Below, in pieces: positions 9,001 to 16,900 of a stretch of 53,304 nt of DNA; the stretch's first letter is position 1, and each line of letters starts with the position of its first letter. The DNA comes from Bacteroidota bacterium. GTDB lineage: Bacteria > Bacteroidota > Rhodothermia > Rhodothermales > Rubricoccaceae. The stretch spans positions 1 through 53,304 of the forward strand of contig JBCBNX010000024.1 of NCBI GenBank assembly GCA_039821555.1. The letters run 5' to 3'. The notes under the pieces are model-generated. The model searched no databases. It had not been told where the DNA came from and saw only the letters and a program-made list of their open reading frames with translations. A program made the position numbers and the translations under genes.

Positions 9001-10533
9001 AGCCACGTCGTGGCCCGTCGACGCGGCAGGCACAGTCACAACGCCTCGGTGGGCGAACGACTGCCGCCCCGTCGCGAGGGTGTAGGCGATGTCGGGCAGC
9101 GCGAGCGTGTCCGTGTCGCAGGCGGCAGCAAGCTGTTCGGCCTGGGCGTTCAGGGCCGCGCCCGTGGTTGCGGACAGGCGGAGCACCACGTCAGGACGCG
9201 AGGCTGGGGTGACTGCTGCGCGGGCCGGGGCCTGCTCCAGCACGACGTGCGCATTCGTGCCACCCAGGCCGAACGAACTCACGCCCGCGCGACGGAGCCC
9301 GCCCTCAGGGTCCCAGGGCCTCGCCTCGACGGGGACGTAGAAGGGACTCTCAGCAAGGTTCAGCGCAGGATTGGGGGCCGAGAAGGTCGGGTGCGGCGGA
9401 ATGGTTGCGTGTTCGAGGGCGAGCACGGTCTTGATCAGTCCCGCGATGCCGGCAGCCGAGCCGAGGTGGCCGATGTTAGCCTTCACCGCCCCGAGGGCGC
9501 AGTATTCCCGGGCGTCGGTGCCCTCCCGGAAGGCCCGCGTCAGGGCGGCCACCTCAATGGGGTCTCCGATGACGGTGCCGGTCCCGTGCGCTTCGAGCAG
9601 CGACACCGTCCCAGGCGCAACTTCTGCGACCTGCTGGGCCGTCTGGATCACCTTCACCTGCCCGTCGATGCTGGGCGTAGTGAAGCCAGCCTTGAGGGCC
9701 CCATCGTTGTTGACCGCGGAGCCCTTGATGACGGCGTGGATCACGTTGCCGTCGCGTTGCGCGTCGTCAAGACGCTTCAGGGCGACGATGCCTGCGCCAC
9801 ACCCCCCCATCGTTCCGGCTGCCTGCTGGTCGAACACGCGGCAGTGTCCGTCGGGCGACAGGATGCTGCCCGCTTCGTAGAGGTGGCCGGCATGATGGGG
9901 AAAGGCCACGCCCACACCTCCGGCGAGGGCCACGTCGCACTCGCCAGCAAGGAGACCCTGGCATGCCATGTGCACCGCCACCAACGAACTCGAACAGGCC
10001 GTCTGCACGTTGATGCTCGGCCCCTTGAGGTTGAGCTTGTACGAGATCCGCGTGGGCAGGTAGTCCGACTGATTGCAGAGCCCGATCTGGAACTGGCCGA
10101 CCTGAGCGACGATGTCTGGCCGCGACGCGATTTGGCTCCAGACGTAGCTGCTGCGGTTTGCGCTGGCGTAGACCCCAATGCTGCCCGCGTAGCGCGTGGG
10201 GTCGCACGACGCTGCCTCCAGCGCGTGCCACGCACATTCGAGCATGATCCGCTGCTGCGGGTCGATGAGCTCGGCCTCGCGGCGGCTCATCCCGAAGAAC
10301 CCCGCGTCGAACCGCTCATAGTCGTCCGGTTCGAGCGCGCCGCGCACGGGCACGTACGCCGGATTGGTGAAGAGCACCTCGTCCAGGCCGTCGGCGGCCA
10401 TCTCGGCCTCCGTGAACGTGGTAAACGCCTCGTCCCCCTCGACGAGGAGTTGCCAGAAGGCGTCTAGGTTCGGCGCGTGCGGCATCCGAACCTGCATGCC
10501 CACGATCGCAACCTCAAGTCCTGTCGGTTCCAT
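6055..10533 (-). CDS. Hybrid PKS-NRPS protein: KS-AT-ACP-C
   Basis: A 1492-aa protein. The KS (about 5-435) has Cys 180 in TACSSS, His 316 in EAHGTGT and His 356 in NIGHL. The AT (about 530-830) has Ser 631 in GHSVGE and HAFHSPMM at 727-734, a malonyl-type motif. There is no reductive domain, so the beta-keto group would stay. The ACP carries GGDSLVA (Ser 946). A complete C domain (about 1005-1420, HHIISDGWS) ends the protein and should join the polyketide to the amino acid carried by the next protein. The start at 10533 has a good AGAAGG Shine-Dalgarno five bases upstream. The C-terminus is Arg/Ser-rich. Confidence 0.94.
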   Translation of the reverse strand: MEPTGLEVAIVGMQVRMPHAPNLDAFWQLLVEGDEAFTTFTEAEMAADGLDEVLFTNPAYVPVRGALEPDDYERFDAGFFGMSRREAELIDPQQRIMLECAWHALEAASCDPTRYAGSIGVYASANRSSYVWSQIASRPDIVAQVGQFQIGLCNQSDYLPTRISYKLNLKGPSINVQTACSSSLVAVHMACQGLLAGECDVALAGGVGVAFPHHAGHLYEAGSILSPDGHCRVFDQQAAGTMGGCGAGIVALKRLDDAQRDGNVIHAVIKGSAVNNDGALKAGFTTPSIDGQVKVIQTAQQVAEVAPGTVSLLEAHGTGTVIGDPIEVAALTRAFREGTDAREYCALGAVKANIGHLGSAAGIAGLIKTVLALEHATIPPHPTFSAPNPALNLAESPFYVPVEARPWDPEGGLRRAGVSSFGLGGTNAHVVLEQAPARAAVTPASRPDVVLRLSATTGAALNAQAEQLAAACDTDTLALPDIAYTLATGRQSFAHRGVVTVPAASTGHDVATALRTGLRTAVYDGAAAHVTFLCPGQGSQYAGMSSAAYEAEPIYRHHLDEAAAVLQALMGEDLRKLLLRPSLRDHDARADTGRRLHQTAYLQPILFATQYAMGQWWKAHGVHPHAFIGHSVGEFAAACLSGVFSLESALKLVALRGQLMQALPSGAMISVLLEEADVLPMLPRSVSVAAINGPGRCVISGEHESMDALARQFDQDGIDYRRLNTSHAFHSPMMDPMLDEFERAVASVEMRPPEVPFVSCVTGTWITASEATSPAYWARHARAPVRFMDGVSTLLAHTPTTLVEIGPGRTLTSLAAKHPNGDAVRAAVNSAYKDADSADASSALLEAAGGLWQVGVDLSWETYYAEESRRYEPVPQYPFQRKRYWIERDADKAAAAAEEQAEHEDTTDADAPVTEVQRGVAEIWTQLLGARRIRLHDRFLELGGDSLVATRVLARLTERFGVRVPMAALIGEATVASIASELEALMAEEAPAVTAVVERMPERQVGPLSFAQQRLWAIDQFNPGDPAYIMQVVVALVGPLERTALAAALSEVTRRHATLRTTFHTSQDGEPEQRIAAPTPFALPLVDLTGVPGHVRERVVQRLASEDARRPFALSRGPLIRAQLCKTEIDSPSGTERHVLSLCMHHIISDGWSIRIMMAEMQSLYDAFLRGAPSPLPPLSVQYVDTAASQRQRFRQGELDDLVGEWQAELAGASFTETIPVDHERRQDSSGSGASVSIDVPPELVSRLRARAQEVGGTLFMVLATAVHVLVHSYTRSTDIVIGTDSAGRNSVEEEELIGFFINQLALRLSLDGNPTLRALLDRARVGALSAFAKREAPFDRVVAAVAPQRDPRFAPLFQVKLTLQNTPVVAPATTQDTASPGLVIESIPVEKQASRHDLFFNVHESAAGLVGDLEYAAGLYRKQTILDLVQDWKTVMEALAADVEAPLDSVVATVREAAARRSQARARKQATVDSSLLSRARRRSVSTTGAV

Positions 10534-10584
10534 GAAAGCCTTCTGTTCGAATGGATGGATGCACGGGTGTTCGACCTCGTCGCC

Positions 10585-13500
10585 CTAGGCCTCTCCGCGA
10601 CGCGCGCGTTGGTCAAGAAGTCGGCGACGGCCCTGGCGGCGGCTCGCGCTGGCAGCCCCTGTCGCAGGATTAGGCGTAGCGGATGGTCCCGCGGCGGACG
10701 GTCCTGCCGTCGATGGTCCCGCAGCGGACGGTCCTGCTGCCGGTGGCCCCGCAGCAGCGGCGAGGTGCTTCGCCAGCGCAGACACGGTTGGGTGCTCGAA
10801 CAGGTGGACGAGTTGCAGCTCGACGCCGAGCTCCTCTTTGAGCTTGCCGAAGACGGCCACGGCCGTGAGCGAGTGGCCTCCCAGATCGAAAAAGTTGTCG
10901 TGCAGTCCGATCTCGTCGAGTTGGAGAACGGACCGCCAGATGCCTGCCACGGTTTGCTCGATGCGCGTCTGGGGCGCCTGATTCGGGGCGGCGTTCGTCT
11001 CCGCCTTGGGACGAGTCCTGCGTTCACGCTCCGCCCTCGCATGGTCCACTCGTCCGTGTACGTCCCTGGGAAGCTGGTCGACGCGGTCGTACGACCGCGG
11101 ACGCATCGGTGCGGGCAGCCACCGGGCAGCCGCCTCGGCTAGGTCCTGCGATTTAGGTTCGGAGCCGTCTATCTCGGCCACCACCGCTAGGTGTCGCTCG
11201 CTCCCGCCCTCGACGAAGGCCACCGCCTCGCCGACCCCATCGACGGCACGCATCACGGCTTCGACCTCGTCCAGCTCCACACGCACGGCACCCAGCTTCA
11301 CACGCCGGTCGCGGCGTCCTAAGAACTGCAAGGACCCGTCTTCCATCCGGCAAACATGGTCGCCCGTTCTGAACAGCCGCCCGCCCCGACTTGACGGGTC
11401 CGGGAGGAACGAGGCGGCCGTCTCGGCAGGCCGCCCGAGGTAGCCACGCGCGACGCCCCCGCCGCCCACGTGTAGCTCTCCCGGGACACACACGGCAATG
11501 GGCGCGCCGCGCCGGTCAAGGACGTGGACGAGCGTTCCAGCTAGCGGCTGCCCCAAGGAAACCACGTCCTGCTCGGGATGGAGTTCGGTAGCCGTCGCGC
11601 ACATCGCCGTCTCAGCGGTGCCGTAGTGGTTGTGGAGGTGGACCCCAGGCATGGCCTTCGCGAGCGCGCGCGCCTGCACGGTGGTTAGCTCCTCTTCGGC
11701 AGAGCACACGGCTGTCAGCGCGTGCTGTCCTCCAGTCGCGGACGCCGCCTCTTGGATGCGGAGAACCTTCTCAAGAACGGACGGAGCGAGCCTGGCGACG
11801 GTCACCCGCTGCCGCAGAATGGCCTCGGCCACGGCTGGCGCTTGCTGCCCGGACGTCACGACCTGAGCGCCTGACGTGAGGGCCCAGAGCACCTCAAGCA
11901 GAACCGCATCGGAGGTTAACGGGGCCGCTTGGAGCACGCGGTCTCGCAACGTCAGCGGTGCGCTTTCCGTCATCGCATCGAGGCTGGAGCAGAGGCTCCG
12001 GTGCGAGACCATCACGCCCGCAGGCCCGCCACGGGGACGCGAGACATAGGCGACGTACGCCAACGTGGCTCCGCTTGCGGTCGGCCCGTTCTGCTCATCC
12101 GGCTCAGGCGCTCCTGCTTCCGACACCCCTGCTTCCGACACCGTTGCTTCCGACACGGAGTGTGCGGCCGTCGACACCACTGGGATGGACACGGCCTGCT
12201 CGACTGTAGCGACCGACCCCATCGCTGAAGGGGCTACGAGCATGGCAACCGCACCCGCGTCCTCGACGATTGCGGCCAGCCTTGCGGTCGGGACGTCCAG
12301 CCCAACGGGGACGACAGCCGCTTCGGCTTTGAGGGCTGCATAGATGGCCACACAAGCTTCCACGCCCTCGTCGGCGTGCACCACGACGCGATCCTCTGGA
12401 CCGACGCCCGTCGCACGGAGCCGGCCCGCGAGCTGCGTTGCCCGCTCTTCGAGCGCGCCGTAGGTCAGCGTGCTCGTTCCAGACACGAGAGCGGTCGCGT
12501 CGGGCGTCTGTCGCGCGTGCCTCGCAATGCGTCCGTGGGCGCGCTCAAGGTCGCGGAGCGCCGCCGGCTGGCTCTCGTTCACCGACACGCTGGCGCTCGA
12601 TGGAGCTGGCTCCATCTTTATGCTCCCCAACGCGACGTTCAGCCCGTTGCCAAACGCGCGCAGCGTAGCACCCAGCGTATCGGACACGCGGCGCAGCGCG
12701 GCTTCATCCAGCCGGTCGCTGCGTCCTTTCAGATCGATGCGCAGCTCTTCGCCCGGCATCGACGTCAACGTCAGCGGGAGCCTGGCTGCCTCGTTGAGGT
12801 GCACCGTCTCCATCTCCAGCCCGATCCCGTCGGCCGGCGCCGACGACTCGCCCGCAAAGTTCAGCACGTCCAGCAGCACGTCGAACAGCTGACGGTCGGG
12901 GGGGCACTGGGCCCACCGCTGCATCTTGTACAACGGGACATACGCGTACTGGCGCGCCTCGACTTGGTCCGATTGGATCGCCTGGAGCCATTCTGCGAGA
13001 CTGCGGTCGCGCTGCAGCTGGATCCGGGTAGGCAGGGTGTTGATGAACAAGCCGAGCGTGCGGTCGGCCCCTTCCAGCGTCGGCGGCCGACCCGACGTGA
13101 CGCTGCCGTACGTGACCTCGTCCACGCCGGCGTAGTGCCCGAGCGTGAGCGCGAGGGCCCCCTGCAACAGCGTATTGACGGTGAGGCGGCTTGTCCGTGC
13201 TGCCTCCTGCACGGCAGCGGTCTGGTCCGCGGGAAGCACGAGGGGCAGCACATGCGTCGCAGGTCCACCGCGGCGAGGCACCGCCCTGGACCGAGGCAGC
13301 GGCGTCGGGTGCTGCCAGCCTTCCAACGCACCCCGCCAATAGCCCTCGGCCTTCTCATGATCTTGCTCCTTCAGCCAGGCGATGTACGCGCTGTAGCGCG
13401 GTGCTGGCGGCAGCGCAAGCGTTCGCCCGTCGCGGAGGGCCTGGTATTGCGCAAACACCTCCTGGAGCGTCCCCACGCTCCACCCATCGAGCAACAGGTG

Positions 13501-13917
13501 GTGGTAGGACCACAAGAACAGCGCGTCGTCCTCGCCGATGTGGGCCAGGGTGAACTGCATCACCGGGGCCCGCGCGAGTTCGAGGCCTGCGCTGCGCTGG
13601 GTCCGGGCCAGCGCGTTCAACCGCTCGGTGGGCGCGGCTTCGTCTCTCCAGTCGAGTTCATCCCAGGGGAGGTCAACTTGGCGCCGAACCACCTGCACGG
13701 GTTTCGAGAGGCCCTCCCACACAAAGGCGGTCCGAAAGGTCGAATGCCGTTCGACCGTGCGGCGCCAGGCCTCCGCGAAGGCAGCGGCATCCAGCGCGCC
13801 GCGTAAGCGAACGGCATACTGGTCCACATACAGCCCTTCCTGAGGAGCCCGGAGGGAGTGGTAGAGCATCCCCTCCTGCATGGGCGATAGTGGGTAGACT
13901 TCTTCTACGTTTTTCAC
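10585..13917 (-). CDS. NRPS module C-A*-PCP with a degenerate, probably inactive A domain
   Basis: A 1110-aa protein starting at GTG 13917 (an in-frame TGA lies just upstream). The C domain (about 5-430) opens with VYPLSPMQEGMLYHSL and has HHLLLDGWS at 139-147, the pattern of C domains that follow an epimerase. The A domain (about 460-960) has lost its key motifs: A3 reads VSRPRGGPAG instead of TSGSTGxPKG, A5 reads NHYGTAET, A8 reads LGAVRVELDEVE without the RG hinge, and the A10 Lys is Arg (HGRVDH, R956). An extra Ser/Glu/Ala repeat linker sits before A3. The PCP is intact (FFDLGGHSLTA, Ser 1016) and is followed by a Gly-Pro-Ser-Ala repeat and an Arg-rich end. The frame is open, so this is functional decay within an expressed protein, not a broken gene. 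Its PCP would need loading in trans or is skipped. Confidence 0.92.
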   Translation of the reverse strand: MKNVEEVYPLSPMQEGMLYHSLRAPQEGLYVDQYAVRLRGALDAAAFAEAWRRTVERHSTFRTAFVWEGLSKPVQVVRRQVDLPWDELDWRDEAAPTERLNALARTQRSAGLELARAPVMQFTLAHIGEDDALFLWSYHHLLLDGWSVGTLQEVFAQYQALRDGRTLALPPAPRYSAYIAWLKEQDHEKAEGYWRGALEGWQHPTPLPRSRAVPRRGGPATHVLPLVLPADQTAAVQEAARTSRLTVNTLLQGALALTLGHYAGVDEVTYGSVTSGRPPTLEGADRTLGLFINTLPTRIQLQRDRSLAEWLQAIQSDQVEARQYAYVPLYKMQRWAQCPPDRQLFDVLLDVLNFAGESSAPADGIGLEMETVHLNEAARLPLTLTSMPGEELRIDLKGRSDRLDEAALRRVSDTLGATLRAFGNGLNVALGSIKMEPAPSSASVSVNESQPAALRDLERAHGRIARHARQTPDATALVSGTSTLTYGALEERATQLAGRLRATGVGPEDRVVVHADEGVEACVAIYAALKAEAAVVPVGLDVPTARLAAIVEDAGAVAMLVAPSAMGSVATVEQAVSIPVVSTAAHSVSEATVSEAGVSEAGAPEPDEQNGPTASGATLAYVAYVSRPRGGPAGVMVSHRSLCSSLDAMTESAPLTLRDRVLQAAPLTSDAVLLEVLWALTSGAQVVTSGQQAPAVAEAILRQRVTVARLAPSVLEKVLRIQEAASATGGQHALTAVCSAEEELTTVQARALAKAMPGVHLHNHYGTAETAMCATATELHPEQDVVSLGQPLAGTLVHVLDRRGAPIAVCVPGELHVGGGGVARGYLGRPAETAASFLPDPSSRGGRLFRTGDHVCRMEDGSLQFLGRRDRRVKLGAVRVELDEVEAVMRAVDGVGEAVAFVEGGSERHLAVVAEIDGSEPKSQDLAEAAARWLPAPMRPRSYDRVDQLPRDVHGRVDHARAERERRTRPKAETNAAPNQAPQTRIEQTVAGIWRSVLQLDEIGLHDNFFDLGGHSLTAVAVFGKLKEELGVELQLVHLFEHPTVSALAKHLAAAAGPPAAGPSAAGPSTAGPSAAGPSATPNPATGAASASRRQGRRRLLDQRARRGEA
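10675..10750. repeat. 15/30-bp tandem repeat coding a Gly-Pro-Ser-Ala linker
   Basis: Units of 15 bases alternating GGTCCCGCxGCGGAC and GGTCCTGCxGxCGxT make a repeat of about five units. It encodes AGPSAAGPSTAGPSAAGPSA after the PCP of the degenerate module, a flexible C-terminal linker. Confidence 0.8.
12116..12160. repeat. 15-bp direct repeat, three copies, coding a linker in the degenerate A domain
   Basis: The string GCTTCCGACAC recurs at 12116, 12131 and 12146, with a 15-base period. It encodes a Val-Ser-Glu-Ala type repeat just before the A3 position of the degenerate A domain. It probably arose by slippage expansion in a loop free of constraint. Confidence 0.8.
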
Positions 13918-13970
13918 AGCGGACCGGTGTTTTCTTCAGCAGGATGGATGAGGGCGTCTGGAGAGTTCGT

Positions 13971-16900
13971 CTAGACAAGCAGGGCGCTGATCTTGTCGAA
14001 ATCCCCCTCGTCGAGGTCCACGAGGGTGAGGTCCTCGTAGGTGAAGGGCAGCCCGGCTTCCGCCGACTCGCAGTGGCGGACGAGATCCCGGAGGGCTGTG
14101 TCGAGCGCGTCTTGCAAGCCTGCGATGGCGTCTTCTGAGAAGCGCGCGCGACTGTAGGAGATGCGCAGGCAGAGCTCGCCGTCGAGCTGGTGCCCCATCA
14201 GTTCGAGCACGTGCGTCCGCTCATTGTCGGCGTCGTGCTCGGGAGGGAGCGTCTCGGGCGCAGGCGGGAAGTCTTCCTCGCCGTCAGGCGGCAGCGGCAC
14301 CTCGCCGAGATAGCTGAACGCGATCTCCGGCTGCGGCAGCGCGCGTAGCGCCTGCCCAGTCGTGGAGGCAGGATGGACGTACCGCGCAACGCTGTAGGCC
14401 ATCACCTCTTCGGGCTGCGGTGCTGCCTCCTGGCTGAACAGCGTAAGCGCCTCTTCGGGCGTGCCTTCGTCCGGGAGGCTGACCCACAGCGGGTACTGGT
14501 CCGCGAAGGCGCCGACGGTCCTCGACAAGTCCACGCCGTCGAAGGCGTGGGTGCGGCCGTTGGTCTCCACGTCCACCCACCAGCGCTTGAGCCCGCCCCA
14601 CCGGCGAAGCGCCAGCGCGATGCCGGCCACCAGGACCTCCTGCCCCCGCAGCCGATAGCTCCTCGACACGAGATCGAAGAGCTGACGCGTCGTCGTCGGG
14701 TCCAGCCAGCGGGTAGCCGTCGCAGTCGACGCGTGGGTGCGCGCAGCGGAGTCTGGCTCGGTCGCCATCAGCCGGGCTGGCAATACATCGGTGACCTCGC
14801 CGAGCCGATCCAGCCAGTAGGCCGCGGCCTCCTTGGAGGGCTCCAGGGCCTGGAGACGAGTCCCCCAGTCCAGCACCGAGGTCGTCTTCATGGCCGGAGG
14901 CGCTTGCGTGCCCGACCGCACAGCGCTGTAGAGGACTTTCATGTCCTCCTGCAAGACCTGCCACGAGAAGCCGTCCGTCACCAGGCGGTGCATGATGAGC
15001 ATGAGACGCCCGCGCTCATCGCCCTGCTGGAAGTAGATGCTCCGGAAGAGCGGTCCCTGCCCGATGTCCAGGCTGCCTGTGCCTCGCTGCAGCGCTGCGG
15101 CGAGCGCGCGCGCCCTGGCCGGAGGCGGCAGTGCGCTCAGGTCGACGACGGTCAGCGGCTCGTCGAGCGCGGCGCCAATTTCTTGACGCCGGGTCCCATT
15201 CACCACTGGGAAGCGGGCGCGTAGGCCGTCGTGCGCACTCGTGAGGTCGCTCATCACGCTCGACAGATCGCCCGCCGTAAGCGTCGTCGGTGTCTCGCAG
15301 AGGGCCGAGAGCACCCAGCCTGCGGGCGCGGCCCACGACCGCTCGAAGTACCGGGCCTGGAACGGTGTGAGCGGGGCCGTGCCAGTCACGGGGCCCGTGC
15401 TTGCGATCTCCACAGCACCGGCCTCGACCACCTCGGCCAGTTCTCCCACGGTCTGATGCTGGAAGAGCTGCAGCGGAGTGAACCTTATTCCGGCCTTCCG
15501 CGCGTGAGCCACGAGTTGGATGCACAGGATCGAGTCGCCACCGAGGTCGAAGAAGTTGGCGTTGACCCCGATTTCTTCTAGGCCAAGCACCGACGACCAC
15601 ACCGCGCAGAGTCGATACTCCACGTCGTTGCGTGGCACCACCATCTCGTCCGGCAGCGCGTCGTTCGGATCTGGCGGAGGGAGCGCCTTGCGGTCCAGCT
15701 TGTCGCTCGGCGTCCTCGGGAACGTCGTTCGGATGACGAAGAACTGGGGCACCATGTATTCCGGCAGCGCAGCTCGCAGCGCGGTTCGAAGCACAGCGGC
15801 ATCCGGCGGCGCGTCTGGATCCTTGGGCAGGACATAGGCGGCGAGTTGCTGACGGCTGGGCCCGCCGACCGGCACCACGGCGACCTCGCGGACCGCGTCG
15901 TGGTTGAGCAGCGCCTCCTCAATTTCACCAGGCTCCACGCGGTAGCCTCGCACCTTGACCTGCGCGTCCACTCGGCCGACGAACTCGACCTCTTGGCTGG
16001 GGAGATGGCGCACGACATCGCCTGTGCGATACAGCCGCTCGCCCGTCGCCCCGGGCCACGAACTCGGCACAAAACGCTCCGCCGTCAGCCGCGGCTTCGA
16101 CCGATACCCGCGTGCCAGCCCAGCGCCACCGATGTAGAGTTCGCCGGGCATGCCCACGGGCGCGGGGTTGCCGAACCGATCGAGCACCAGCAGTCCTTTC
16201 CAGTCCACGGCGCGGCCGATCGGTATGCTCGTGCGCTCGTCGTCGGGATGGCACGTGTGCCACGTCGCATCGATGACGGTCTCCGTCGGCCCGTAGACGT
16301 TGTGCACGGGCAGCGACTCCAACGAAGCGGGGAGCGCGGAGAAGTAGCGCTCCTTCAACTCTTGGAGGAACAGCTCCCCCCCGCAGAAGATGTGACGGAG
16401 CGCCGTGCACTGCGCCAATTCGGGGACGTCGAGGAGCATGTCGAGCACCGAGGGGCCGGTCCCCAGCACCGCGCACCGGTCCCGGGCCGCCATGTCGACG
16501 AGGGCTTCGAGGTCTCTGGCTTCGCCCGGCGGCGAGAGGCAGATGCGCCCTCCGCTCGCGAGCGGCCAGAAGAACATCCACACCGACGGGTCAAAGCTGA
16601 ACGAGAAGTTGTGCAGCACGGCATCGCCAGGCCCTAGATCAAAGACGCGCTGCCTCCACCTCAGTTGGTTGACGATCCCGGCGTGTGTGACCATTACCCC
16701 GCGGGGCTTCCCGGTCGACCCCGACGTGTAGACGATGTAGGCGAGGTGGTCATCCGAGAGCGCGCGGCGCGGCGGGCCTGGGTCTTCTCCTGCCCGTAGG
16801 ATATCCTTCACCTCGCTCGGCTCGATCCAGAGGCGCTCGACGGGCGATTCCGACGACCGCGCGGCGCAGGCCTCCTCGGTCACGAGCAGCTTCAGACGCG

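Noticed and set aside
8860..10467. Long plus-strand open frame of about 535 codons opposite the KS-AT protein
   Set aside because: It mirrors a clear KS-AT coding region, has Arg/Gly/His-rich composition without any family motif, and is a usual effect of high GC on the opposite strand.
10675..10750. Possible CRISPR or intergenic repeat
   Set aside because: The repeat is 15-base periodic, in frame and codes a Gly-Pro-Ser-Ala linker; there are no spacers.
12376..13806. Long plus-strand open frame of about 476 codons opposite the C domain of the degenerate module
   Set aside because: It is antisense to a convincing C domain and shows no recognisable motif.
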